Below are positions 1-7,535 of a DNA stretch of 63,835 bases, piece after piece; the stretch's first letter is position 1, and every line of letters starts with the position of its first letter. The stretch comes from Halorubrum aquaticum (GTDB taxonomy: Archaea; Halobacteriota; Halobacteria; Halobacteriales; Haloferacaceae). The DNA lies in NCBI RefSeq assembly GCF_900113615.1, contig NZ_FOPZ01000020.1, positions 1-63,835 on the forward strand, read 5' to 3'. The notes beneath the pieces were generated by a model. The model was given only the letters and a program-made list of their open reading frames with translations, did no database searches and was not told where the DNA came from. Both the position numbers and the translations under genes were made by a program.

Positions 1-331
1 CCAGGTCGCAGGCGCAGAGCTCGCCGTCGCGGAGCGCGTGGACGACCGCGAGCCGCTTCTCGTTCGCGAGCGCCTTGAACACAGCCTCCTCGTTCGCGAC
101 CGCCTCCGGGTCGGGTCGGCGATCGTCGATGGCCGACCCCTCACAGCAGGCCCTCTCGCTTCCCTCCTCGAGCCGCCCGAGCGTCGCGGTCGTCGATCCG
201 GTTCCGTCGTCGATTCGGTCGCCGGTTCCGTCGTCGATTCGGTCGCCGGTTCCGTCGTCGATTCGGTCGCCGGTTCCGTCGTCGATTCGGTCGCCGGTTC
301 CGTCGCGTTCGTCGTTGGACTGATTGGACAT
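1..331 (-). CDS. ArsR-family HTH transcriptional regulator (partial, cut by window edge)
   Basis: The first 110 residues of a minus-strand protein are present and the rest lies outside the window. After a low-complexity N-terminus made of four GTGDRIDD units, residues from about 80 read FKALANEKRLAVVHALRDG followed by ELCACDL. This is the start of an ArsR-type winged helix, including the ELCxCDL metal-site motif known from arsenic/soft-metal sensors of the family. A Cys-Cys pair (ACCEG) lies just before it. The ATG at 329-331 is the first start after the upstream stop. It lies 32 bases downstream of a tiny Cys-Cys protein gene on the same strand, so the two probably share a transcript. The role as a metal or thiol sensor is inferred from the motif; the ligand is unknown. 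Confidence 0.8.
   Translation of the reverse strand, partial: MSNQSNDERDGTGDRIDDGTGDRIDDGTGDRIDDGTGDRIDDGTGSTTATLGRLEEGSERACCEGSAIDDRRPDPEAVANEEAVFKALANEKRLAVVHALRDGELCACDL
198..305. repeat. 24-bp in-frame tandem repeat, four full copies plus a half copy
   Basis: The unit on the plus strand begins ccggttccgtcgtcgat and is 24 bases long. Copies start at 198, 222, 246 and 270, with a partial copy at 294. Being a multiple of three, it adds eight residues (GTGDRIDD) per copy to the disordered N-terminus of the ArsR-family protein. Copies are identical, which points to recent slippage or expansion. Confidence 0.95.
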
Positions 332-363
332 ATTCGATGAGTTCTTTCTTTTCGTTCGGTCGT

Positions 364-468
364 TCACGCTTCCCCCTCGTCCGTATCCGGGTCTATCTCC
401 TCGATACGAACGTCACAGCAGTCACTGTCCTTCTCACCGCCGCCGAACAGTCGGTCAAGCATCGACAT
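364..468 (-). CDS. 34-residue Cys-Cys motif protein
   Basis: A complete small frame starts at ATG 466-468 and ends with TGA at 364-366. The product has an N-terminal amphipathic stretch (MSMLDRLFGGG), then DSDCCDVRIEE and an acidic tail. A second ATG (codon 3) is possible. It sits just upstream of, and on the same strand as, the ArsR-type gene. Adjacent cysteines in a tiny acidic protein beside a metal-type regulator suggest a soft-metal or thiol-binding role; this is inference. The frame is supported by acidic haloarchaeal composition and position, not by a family I can name with certainty. Confidence 0.6.
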   Translation of the reverse strand: MSMLDRLFGGGEKDSDCCDVRIEEIDPDTDEGEA

Positions 469-779
469 ACATATTGAGAAAACTCGATTCGACTTTAGTG
501 TTGTGGTCGTTCCGGTTCGAGAGGGTCCACGCTACCCGTCCCGTTCGCGACCGTTCGAAACCGATGATCCCGTTGAGATCCTGTCTTTCAGATGAGGTCT
601 CGTGTGAAACGGGTGCTCGATGAACGGTGCGTATTGTATGCCGAGGATTCCACCAGATCAGAGAGATGTTTCGATAGTCACGCGGGATACATCGCGCGAA
701 TGTAGCATTGAAGTGACCGAAGAATTGGGTACACCGATCAGTCAGCACGAGTACGAGCTGAACACAATTAAAATAATCT
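469..779. other. Intergenic region without a supported gene
   Basis: 311 bases between the stop of the amidohydrolase gene and the start of the Cys-Cys peptide gene. It is relatively AT-rich. It should contain the promoter of the small-peptide/ArsR transcript (a weak TATA-like actaaagtc on the minus strand near 501-512). I see no convincing RNA gene, and the open frames here lack halophilic composition. Confidence 0.5.
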
Positions 780-2231
780 TCACAAGTGTTGGTTGACAAC
801 GCCGCGGCCATACTGTTTTATCGCTCTCAATAGAAGCCGTCCAGACACGCGTCGGAGTATCGATCTGTCCGGCGGTGTACTGCCAGCCAGGGACGTTTCC
901 CAGCCAGTACGCCGCTGAAAACGTTCTCGCTCTCGGATTGCGGCTGCTTGAACGCTCTCGACATCCATGGATTCGATCGACTGGTCCTCCATCAGGATGT
1001 CACCTTCTACGACAACCGTCTCAACATCTCCCGCAGTTACGGTATTCATCAGTACTGAAGGAAGGTTGCTGTACGGCTGATGGCGCGGCGTATTGACGTC
1101 GATGACGACGAGGTCGGCGCGTTTTCCCGGTTCGAGACTCCCGATCTTCCCGTCGAGACCAAGTGCGCGTGCGGCATCGATGGTGAGCATTTTGAGGAGA
1201 TCGTACGAGGACCATTGCTGAGCTCCGTATTCGAAGTTCGCCAATAACCGGGCGTGTTTGGATTCCTGAATGAGGTCCCAGGAATCGAACCAGAACGGAT
1301 CATCTAGGCCGATGACGACGTTCGCGCCGAACTCTTGGAGTGCGGGGAGCGGGAACCAAGTTTGTGTTCCGGCTTGGAAGTAACTGTACACAGTCGGGCA
1401 GTGAAGCACGTGTGCGCCGGCATCGGCGATCCGCTTCGCGTCGTCTCGGCCCGCGTGTAGTAGATGGGTGAGTAACGTTCGCTCATCAAGGAGGTCGTAC
1501 CGGTCGAGTAAGTCGAGTGGATCATCGGTGCCGCTTCCCGCAGCCATCGTGTTGGCCACGGCGGAATCGTACAGATGTGTATGAAGTCGCAAGTCGGGAT
1601 AGTCCGCCCGTAGTTCGGCCACACCCTCCCAGAGCGTCCGTGAACAACCGGCTTCGCCGCCCGGTGCGATACTCGCTGTGACTCGTCCCTCGAAAGTATC
1701 GTGATAGGTTTCGATGAACCGTCGGGCGTCTGCGAGCTGTTCGGCTGCGGACGCGGGGGTGAGGAAGTCCGCGAGTTCCGGTCCGATCACGCCGCGTAAT
1801 CCAGTCTCACCGATCGCTTCCGCCCCGAGTTCCGGCGTGAAATCCATCGCGTTGACGGTTGTGACGCCGTGTGTGAGTTGGCGCAGGCAGGCGAGCCGCC
1901 ACGCGGCGTCGAAAAAATCGTCCCCCAGAGTCGATTCGGCCGTGTGGTACAACGCGAAGGCTTCCTTGAGCAATTCGTCACCGGCGAGTTCACTGAACAG
2001 TCCTTGAACAAGGGTGAAATCGGTGTGACGGTGGGCGTCGATGAGACCAGGGATCACGACCTTGCCGCTCGCATCGATCACGTGTTCCGCGGTCGATCGG
2101 CGATCTGCGGGCTCAGTTGGTTCGACCGACGAGATGGTTCCGTCGCTCACTCGAACAGAGCCATTCTTCAGCAACCGGTTTTCATGATCCACCGTAACCA
2201 CGATCCCGTCGTGAATCAGGAGATCAGTCAT
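780..2231 (-). CDS. Amidohydrolase (chlorohydrolase / SAH-MTA deaminase-like)
   Basis: 483-residue metal-dependent hydrolase of the amidohydrolase superfamily, TrzA/MtaD-type. The N-terminal strand MTDLLIHDGIVVTVD and C-terminal GSLEPGKRADLVVID form the usual beta-sandwich. Metal ligands are visible as DAHRHTD (HxH), LHTHLYDS, LTHLLHAG and GLDDPFWFD, so the active site looks intact. The ATG at 2231 is preferred because MTDLLIHDG is the canonical family start; 21 more in-frame codons upstream look non-conserved. Family members deaminate or dechlorinate purine-like, triazine-like or guanidino compounds; the substrate here cannot be told. It lies about 100 bases after the DUF3784-like gene, as the last gene of the NuoCD-led operon. 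Confidence 0.85.
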   Translation of the reverse strand: MTDLLIHDGIVVTVDHENRLLKNGSVRVSDGTISSVEPTEPADRRSTAEHVIDASGKVVIPGLIDAHRHTDFTLVQGLFSELAGDELLKEAFALYHTAESTLGDDFFDAAWRLACLRQLTHGVTTVNAMDFTPELGAEAIGETGLRGVIGPELADFLTPASAAEQLADARRFIETYHDTFEGRVTASIAPGGEAGCSRTLWEGVAELRADYPDLRLHTHLYDSAVANTMAAGSGTDDPLDLLDRYDLLDERTLLTHLLHAGRDDAKRIADAGAHVLHCPTVYSYFQAGTQTWFPLPALQEFGANVVIGLDDPFWFDSWDLIQESKHARLLANFEYGAQQWSSYDLLKMLTIDAARALGLDGKIGSLEPGKRADLVVIDVNTPRHQPYSNLPSVLMNTVTAGDVETVVVEGDILMEDQSIESMDVESVQAAAIRERERFQRRTGWETSLAGSTPPDRSILRRVSGRLLLRAIKQYGRGVVNQHL

Positions 2232-2335
2232 GATCGACACACGGGAGCTGAACCGCGAAAGTCGTTCGGGAACGGTGACCGCTCGGCAGGGCAAGCTCCC
2301 GGCTGTCCGGTCGTGGTGCGGTCGTCAGCATCCTT

Positions 2336-2653
2336 TCAGATCGTCCGTGGCGACCACGTGTTCAATCGGTAGATCATCCGCAGCACAGCCAGTACGATTC
2401 CAGTACCGACCAGGACACCGAGATATGACGGTGGGTTCGTCACGGAGACGAGAATACCGATGGCGAACACGGCGAGACCGACACGGAGAACGGTGTTCCC
2501 CGCAATGTCCTGTACTACGTCGTCCGGGATCGCCGCAGTCTCGTCGTAGCCAGCGAGGAGAAACGTCCACCCGCGGAACTTGATTAGTGCGCCCGCGATC
2601 GTCAGGAGGAAACCGAGTGTAAGCCATGCTAACGGGCTGGATGACGGCTCCAT
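2336..2653 (-). CDS. Small membrane protein, DUF3784-like
   Basis: About 105 residues with three predicted membrane helices (near residues 8-22, 55-72 and 77-95) and the motif KFRGWTFLLAGYDE after helix 1. That motif is typical of DUF3784 proteins, which have no known function. Start ATG at 2653 overlaps the stop of the methyltransferase gene (TGATG), implying translational coupling; an alternative ATG lies 9 bases upstream. It may help anchor the products of this operon at the membrane, but this is only suggested by position. Confidence 0.65.
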   Translation of the reverse strand: MEPSSSPLAWLTLGFLLTIAGALIKFRGWTFLLAGYDETAAIPDDVVQDIAGNTVLRVGLAVFAIGILVSVTNPPSYLGVLVGTGIVLAVLRMIYRLNTWSPRTI

Positions 2654-3333
2654 CACGGGCAATCACCTCGCCCGGGGGTAATCTCGAAGGTAGTGATCAT
2701 GCCGAACAATCCGGTTTCGATCTCCTCGACTGAGAGATCTGCCTCGTCGACGATTTCGTTCGGTTCTTGGGTCCAGCGACACCCACTCTTCGCATAGTGA
2801 GCATCGGCGCGCCACTCTTGGAACCGAGCAATCGGTCCTACATTACTCCGGCCGTGTTCGATGAGACGAATCGTTCCGTCCGGCTCACAAACCCGGTCCA
2901 TTTCTTGGAGTACAGCGACGGGATCTGGGAACGTACACGTCGATAGCGCTGATATCACCGCATCGAAGCTGTCATCCGGGAACGCGAGATTCTGGGCATC
3001 CATCTCCAAGAGTGTCCCCTCTCTCCCTAGATCAGTGAGTTGCGTCTCAGCGTTCGCCAGCATCTCCGGACTGATGTCTATCCCGACGAGTTCGACCGTC
3101 TCGGGTAGATATCGGAAGTTCGTTCCGGTGCCGCAAGCGATGTCTAACACTTTGCCTTCTACGTCGCCGAATTGGTGGCTACGACGGTGCCCGATGATGA
3201 GCCGATCGAGCCATTCGAGCCGACGCATCCCGTCCGCAAACTCGTCGTATGAGTCTTTGATTTCCGAGACCGACATTGGTCGGTTCGACGACGAGCCCGT
3301 ATCATTCCGATCGTGATTGTGGGTTGTGTTCAT
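2653..3333 (-). CDS. Class I SAM-dependent methyltransferase (UbiE-like)
   Basis: 226 residues. Motif I is VLDIACGTGTNFRYL (about residues 62-76), motif II acidic VGIDIS, then MDAQNLAFPDDSFDAVIS and EMDRVCEPDGTIRLIEHGRS. These match the Rossmann-fold methyltransferases related to UbiE/COQ5. There is no arsenite-methyltransferase-like pattern of extra catalytic cysteines, despite the nearby ArsR gene. Substrate unknown; a quinone or small lipid-soluble acceptor would fit the NuoCD and membrane-protein neighbours, but that is inference. It follows the zinc protein gene by 13 bases and overlaps the DUF3784-like gene. Confidence 0.85.
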   Translation of the reverse strand: MNTTHNHDRNDTGSSSNRPMSVSEIKDSYDEFADGMRRLEWLDRLIIGHRRSHQFGDVEGKVLDIACGTGTNFRYLPETVELVGIDISPEMLANAETQLTDLGREGTLLEMDAQNLAFPDDSFDAVISALSTCTFPDPVAVLQEMDRVCEPDGTIRLIEHGRSNVGPIARFQEWRADAHYAKSGCRWTQEPNEIVDEADLSVEEIETGLFGMITTFEITPGRGDCP

Positions 3334-3346
3334 TCGTTTTGAGTTC

Positions 3347-3640
3347 TCAATTGGGATTACTATTTTCGGCCGTCAGTTCACAGAACCGTCTGAGGAACGT
3401 CTTGCGGTCAGTCCGTCCGGCTTCGGCCGTCACTAACGCCTCTTCGAGTCCGTCGCGGTTCTGGTGACAACACTCACGATCACAGGGCTTACAGAGGTAC
3501 TCGAACTCCTTGCCCTTACGGCTCCAGCGGTCGCCGTGTTTATCATACTCTCGAGCGTCCTCGCGGTTGAGTGTCTCACCGCAGGCGATACAGGTCACTT
3601 CCTGGTTGGAGTCGTCGCCCCACGACCTCAAAGTGGACAT
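3347..3640 (-). CDS. Small zinc-binding protein (four CxxC-type pairs)
   Basis: 97 residues with CIACGETL near the N-terminus and CKPCDRECCHQN near residue 50, separated by a basic linker (KHGDRWSRKGKEFEYL). The cysteine pairs resemble a treble-clef or zinc-ribbon site. No family name can be assigned safely. The ATG at 3640 is chosen; a GTG at 3646 would give a 4-base GTGA overlap with the NuoCD stop. Either way the gene is tightly coupled to the orphan NuoCD gene upstream. Confidence 0.65.
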   Translation of the reverse strand: MSTLRSWGDDSNQEVTCIACGETLNREDAREYDKHGDRWSRKGKEFEYLCKPCDRECCHQNRDGLEEALVTAEAGRTDRKTFLRRFCELTAENSNPN

Positions 3641-3642
3641 CG

Positions 3643-5283
3643 TCACCGATCCACCTCCCCCATGATGGTGTCGAGACTTCCGAGGGTTGCGACGAGATCA
3701 GCGATATACTCTCCCTCTGCCATCGCCGGAAGTGCCGACAGGTTCGAGAACGATGGCCCCCGGATCTTGAACCGTGCGGGGGTCTCAGTGCCGTCTGCGC
3801 GGATGTAAATTCCGAGTTCACCCTTGGCACCCTCGACGGCCCTGTAGCACTCGCCGGACGGTTTCAACGTCCGCGGCACGTTGGACTGACAGGTTCGATC
3901 TGCTTCCGGCCAGTCGGTAAGGAGATCGACGCATTGTTCGACGATGGCTGCCGACTCTTCCATCTCTCGTAGCCGGACAAGCACGCGGGCAAAGTTATCA
4001 CAGCCGTCCTCGGTGACGACGTCCCACCTGAGACGATCATAGTAGCCGTACGGGTCGTCTCGCCGGAGGTCGTAGTCGATACCGGAGCCGCGAGCGACCG
4101 GTCCAGTGACTCCGTATTGCTTTGCCACCTCCGCCGGAAGTTCGCCGGTGTCAACACAACGCAGTTGGAAGACCTCGTTGCTCGTCAACAGGTCATGGTA
4201 CTCTTCGAGCTTCTGTGGCAGATCGTTGGTGAAAGCGCGTACGTTCTCGAAGAACTCATCGCGCGGCTCCGGAACGTCCCAGGCAACGCCGCCGACCCGG
4301 AAGTAGTTGAACATCATCCTCTGGCCAGTCAAATCCTCTAAGAGATCTTGGACGCGGTCCCGGTCTCGAAAACCATACATAAAGGTGGCATTGAACTCGC
4401 CGCTGACGTCCAGTGCGTACATCGCAGTGAACAGCAAATGCGAGAGGATGCGCGACAGTTCGGCGCTCATCGTCCGGACGACCTGCGCGTACTCCGGAAC
4501 TTCAATATCGGCCAGGTCTTCGATGACGCGGGCGTACGCCCACTCGTTGAGTAATCCCGCCCCGCCCCAATCCCATCGGTCGGGGTATGGCATGATCTGA
4601 TGACGATAGGTTCCCTGCTGACACATCTGTTCCTCACACCGGTGGATGTACCCGATATCCGGCTCCACGTCGATTACTTGTTCACCATCCAAGACTGCCT
4701 CCAGATGGAGCACGCCGTGGGTCGAGGGGTGATGTGGTCCAATGTTGAGAAACATCGTATCACCCTGCCGACTGTCCTCTTTGATGGGATTGGCATGCTC
4801 GGACAGCGGCACGATCTGGGACTGGTTCCGATCGTAGTTCTTCGAAAGCGGGTGGCCCTGCCAGGTCTCCGGCAGGAGAATCCGTCGTAGGTTCGGGTGC
4901 CCTTCGTACTTGATACCGACGAGGTCGTAGGCCTCCCGTTCGTGCCACTCAGCTGTCGGATAAACCGGCGCGGCCGATTCGGATACCGGGTCATCCTTTG
5001 TTGTCGGGACGACGAGGGACAGCTCGCACGTCCGGTCGTCGTAGCTGGTGAGGTGATACACCGTCTCGAAGCGGTCTTCGTACTCTTGGGCAGTCACACA
5101 CGAACAGTGGTCGAACCCCACTTCCGAGCGAAGTACTGAAAGAGCTCTACGGATCCGGTCGGCACGGATCACGACCGCGGGGGCGTTCTCGTGTACTTCA
5201 CGGCTGACGACGGCGTCGTCGGGGAGGGCCGTGACCGCCTCATCCACGAGTTGATCAGCGGTCGAGCGTTGTTTCCGTTGCAT
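3643..5283 (-). CDS. nuoCD: NADH dehydrogenase-like subunit CD (NuoCD fusion), orphan copy
   Basis: 546 residues combining a NuoC domain (about 1-165, with EWHEREAYDLVGIKYEGHP) and a NuoD domain from about 176 (FLNIGPHHPSTHGVLHLE). The HHPSTHG quinone-site loop and the C-terminal RFKIRGPSFSNL motif are intact. In haloarchaeal complex I, NuoCD is normally encoded within a nuo cluster; here no other nuo gene is nearby. It heads an operon with a zinc protein, methyltransferase, membrane protein and amidohydrolase. Codon use is less GC-biased than the core genes further right. It is either a second copy recruited to another task or a transferred replacement; the intact quinone-site motifs argue against a decaying pseudogene. 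Confidence 0.9.
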   Translation of the reverse strand: MQRKQRSTADQLVDEAVTALPDDAVVSREVHENAPAVVIRADRIRRALSVLRSEVGFDHCSCVTAQEYEDRFETVYHLTSYDDRTCELSLVVPTTKDDPVSESAAPVYPTAEWHEREAYDLVGIKYEGHPNLRRILLPETWQGHPLSKNYDRNQSQIVPLSEHANPIKEDSRQGDTMFLNIGPHHPSTHGVLHLEAVLDGEQVIDVEPDIGYIHRCEEQMCQQGTYRHQIMPYPDRWDWGGAGLLNEWAYARVIEDLADIEVPEYAQVVRTMSAELSRILSHLLFTAMYALDVSGEFNATFMYGFRDRDRVQDLLEDLTGQRMMFNYFRVGGVAWDVPEPRDEFFENVRAFTNDLPQKLEEYHDLLTSNEVFQLRCVDTGELPAEVAKQYGVTGPVARGSGIDYDLRRDDPYGYYDRLRWDVVTEDGCDNFARVLVRLREMEESAAIVEQCVDLLTDWPEADRTCQSNVPRTLKPSGECYRAVEGAKGELGIYIRADGTETPARFKIRGPSFSNLSALPAMAEGEYIADLVATLGSLDTIMGEVDR

Positions 5284-5331
5284 CGTCTAGCGGGTGTCAG
5301 TTCGCGTCGCAGTCTGGTAGGAACGCTGCCT

Positions 5332-5374
5332 CACCAGTGGTGGTGTATAAATACGAAATCCGTGATAATTTAGT
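5332..5374. promoter_or_regulatory. Divergent promoter region between NuoCD operon and HTH-10 gene
   Basis: An 11-base inverted repeat CACCA-G-TGGTG lies at 5332-5342. The sequence gtgtataaata at 5343-5353 reads as a TATA box for the minus-strand operon, and ataatttag at 5365-5373 is placed about 24-32 bases before the HTH-10 ATG. Both transcription units can therefore be controlled from one 60-base region, a likely site for autoregulation by the HTH-10 protein. Confidence 0.5.
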
Positions 5375-5396
5375 CAAACACACTCCATTTCGGTAC

Positions 5397-6053
5397 ATGC
5401 GCTATCTCACAGTATTAGTCAAACCAAGTGGAGGTGGTACGTTTCATCCGCTTGGAGAGAAGCTGACGGATGACCCTTCTATTAATCGGCGAGCCATTCA
5501 CTACGTTGAGCTTCTCGCTGATGACACCGTACTGTTGTTTGCTGAGGCAAGTGGTAGTCAGGAACGGTACAGACAGATTATGGAGGAGTCATCTCATGTG
5601 ATCAGTTATCTGACTGCCGGAGCGGACCGTTGGATGGCTGTGAGTCAATTCGACCCGACAGAACCGGTACAACGGGCACTGGAACTACAGCGAGAATCGT
5701 TTTTGGTGGTTGATACACCTATCCGCTTTACCGCTGATGATTCGCTCAAGATAACGTATCTGGGGACTGATGAGATCTTCAGAAAACTGTACGAGTACGT
5801 CGAAAGTGTAGAATATATGGCGATTGATGTTCTTGAAACGGGTGATTACGAAGCCAACGGATCATCCTTTAGCAGGATGATTACGTCTCGGCAAGAAGAA
5901 ATTCTGGAGACAGCGGTTGATTTAGGGTATTATAATGAACCTCGGCAAGCATCACTTGAGGACATCAGCGAGGTCGTTGGAATCACTCCTGGAACAGTCG
6001 GTGAACATCTCCGAAAAGTCGAAGAACGTGTATTTAACGAAATCATTCAGTAA
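5397..6053 (+). CDS. HTH-10 (bacterio-opsin activator type) transcriptional regulator
   Basis: 218 residues. The C-terminal third (from about residue 160: SRQEEILETAVDLGYYNEPRQASLED in pattern, then VVGITPGTVGEHLRKVEERV) is the HTH-10 domain found in Bat-like haloarchaeal regulators. The N-terminal part is a ligand- or signal-sensing domain of unknown specificity starting MRYLTVLVKPSGGG. The ATG at 5397 is favoured by the TATA-like box about 27 bases upstream; an upstream in-frame ATG would include the promoter. Divergent from the NuoCD operon, which it probably controls. GC content is low for this genome. Confidence 0.85.
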   Translation: MRYLTVLVKPSGGGTFHPLGEKLTDDPSINRRAIHYVELLADDTVLLFAEASGSQERYRQIMEESSHVISYLTAGADRWMAVSQFDPTEPVQRALELQRESFLVVDTPIRFTADDSLKITYLGTDEIFRKLYEYVESVEYMAIDVLETGDYEANGSSFSRMITSRQEEILETAVDLGYYNEPRQASLEDISEVVGITPGTVGEHLRKVEERVFNEIIQ

Positions 6054-6203
6054 CGTAATTTCAAACATCGTTCAATTCTGGCGTAATGCTACGCAGTGCG
6101 AGTTAGGGCGTCTATGAGGACAATAGGTCGATCCGTCCCCGACCCTGCCGATCAGTCTCTGTATTCAAAAATGACCCCATGGGTGCGGCAATTATCGTAT
6201 TCG

Positions 6204-6258
6204 GTTACGTAACGTATCCTCGCTCACACGAGAGTACAATTCGATGATCGTGGTATAT
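6204..6258 (+). promoter_or_regulatory. Palindrome plus TATA box upstream of the epoxide-hydrolase-like gene
   Basis: A perfect 10-base palindrome GTTACGTAAC spans 6204-6213. A strong TATA-like tatatatt lies at 6251-6258, about 36-43 bases before the ATG at 6294. The palindrome is 38 bases upstream of the TATA box, a plausible regulator site. No protein can be assigned. Confidence 0.4.
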
Positions 6259-6293
6259 ATTCAGAACACGGTTGGCGTTTCAAGCCCCCACTA

Positions 6294-7193
6294 ATGTCAG
6301 TCACAACAACACCCCCGAGTACTGAGGTATCGCTACCAGCCGATCACGATTTGGAATCGACTTATCGCAGCGTTAACGACGTTCAGCTACATGTGGTGGC
6401 GGTCGGCGACCCCGATGCTCCACTCGTCGTCCTTCTACACGGACACCCCGATTTCTGGTACGGCTGGCGTGACCAGATTATTCCGCTGGTCGAAGCAGGT
6501 TTTCGTGTCGTCATTCCTGATCAGCGGGGCTGTAATCTAAGCGAAGCTCCCGATGGGATCGATGCCTACCGACTCTCGAATCTCGCATCTGATGTCTGTG
6601 AACTGATCTACAGCGAAGGTAGGGAGTCAGCCCACGTAGTCGGACACGATTTTGGTGGCTTTGTCGCTTGGAATGTCGCCCTCCGGCACCCCTCGATGGT
6701 CAATCACCTCGGGATCTTGAATGTTCCCCATCCGACAGTGTATCAAGAGACCCTCCGGTCGAGCCCCCAACAGATCCTTCGGAGCTGGTATGTGTGGTTC
6801 TATCAGGTTCCGAAACTCCCCGAATGGCTTCTGGGCCGAAATGACATGGCCAACATGGTTGATTCCCTCAAAATCACGTCAAATGAGGGCACATTCGATA
6901 CTGAAACGATTGAGCACTATAAGGCAACTTGGCAAAACACTGGTATCAAGCCACGGATCAACTGGTACCGGGGATTCCGTCGGTCAGACAGCCCTCCGCG
7001 CGACACAATTACCCACCCAACGCTGATCTGCTGGGGGGAGGATGACATCGCTCTCCGCCCTATAATGGCCGAAAAGAGCCTCAATTACTGCGAGAATGGG
7101 CAACTTCGGATATTCCCCGATGCGTCACACTGGGTCCACCACGAGCGGGAAGAAGTGTCTGAAGAGTTAGTCCAGCATCTCGAATCGAGATGA
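6294..7193 (+). CDS. Alpha/beta hydrolase, epoxide hydrolase-like
   Basis: 299 residues. Oxyanion-hole motif HGHPDFWYGW near residue 50, nucleophile elbow VGHDFGGF with Asp as the nucleophile near residue 120, cap-domain aromatics (WYVWFYQ, INWYRGFRR), acid region WGEDDIAL and catalytic His in DASHWVHHE. The aspartate nucleophile with HGxP matches epoxide hydrolases and haloalkane dehalogenases rather than esterases; the two cap tyrosines favour an epoxide hydrolase. Cytosolic, no signal peptide. It follows the HTH-10 gene in the low-GC island but has its own promoter. Substrate unknown. Confidence 0.88.
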   Translation: MSVTTTPPSTEVSLPADHDLESTYRSVNDVQLHVVAVGDPDAPLVVLLHGHPDFWYGWRDQIIPLVEAGFRVVIPDQRGCNLSEAPDGIDAYRLSNLASDVCELIYSEGRESAHVVGHDFGGFVAWNVALRHPSMVNHLGILNVPHPTVYQETLRSSPQQILRSWYVWFYQVPKLPEWLLGRNDMANMVDSLKITSNEGTFDTETIEHYKATWQNTGIKPRINWYRGFRRSDSPPRDTITHPTLICWGEDDIALRPIMAEKSLNYCENGQLRIFPDASHWVHHEREEVSEELVQHLESR

Positions 7194-7535
7194 ACACACA
7201 ACCGTGCCCTCCACTCAGTCACGCCGGATGCTACTACTGTCCGCCGGAATCGTGCTCTCGATTCTGCTTTCTGGGTGGTCGTCTGTCTCGGAGTTCACCC
7301 GGGAATCGACCCCTGTCTCCATTGCGGAGGTGTGGATAAGAACCTCGGCGATAACTACGTTGTATTCGATGTCGTAATAGATCGCCGGTCTCCATCGATA
7401 CGTGCGTGGCCTGTATCGATCACGAATGGATCGATATCTGTCTGTTGATGGAAATTCTATGGAGCCAGACCGATCTCAAGGACATCGACTATCCTCGATG
7501 AACTCCTCCAGTCGCTTCCTCCCCCTCGTCGACGA
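7194..7535. other. Intergenic region at the probable island boundary
   Basis: 342 bases between the hydrolase stop and the thioesterase stop. Short frames exist: one overlaps the hydrolase stop as AGATGA and another encodes a signal-like MLLLSAGIVLSILLSG at about 7229. Neither has the acidic composition or length that would make it convincing. Base composition changes from the AT-richer left part to the GC-rich chromosome close to 7,480-7,500. I see no tRNA or clear direct repeat here. Confidence 0.5.

Noticed and set aside
198-305. CRISPR-like repeats
   Set aside because: The repeats are contiguous with no spacers and lie inside a coding region.
7194-7378. Possible small secreted peptide (signal-like MLLLSAGIVLS) after the epoxide-hydrolase-like gene
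   Set aside because: Composition after the hydrophobic stretch is not halophile-like, there is no clear promoter, and a competing frame overlaps the upstream stop.
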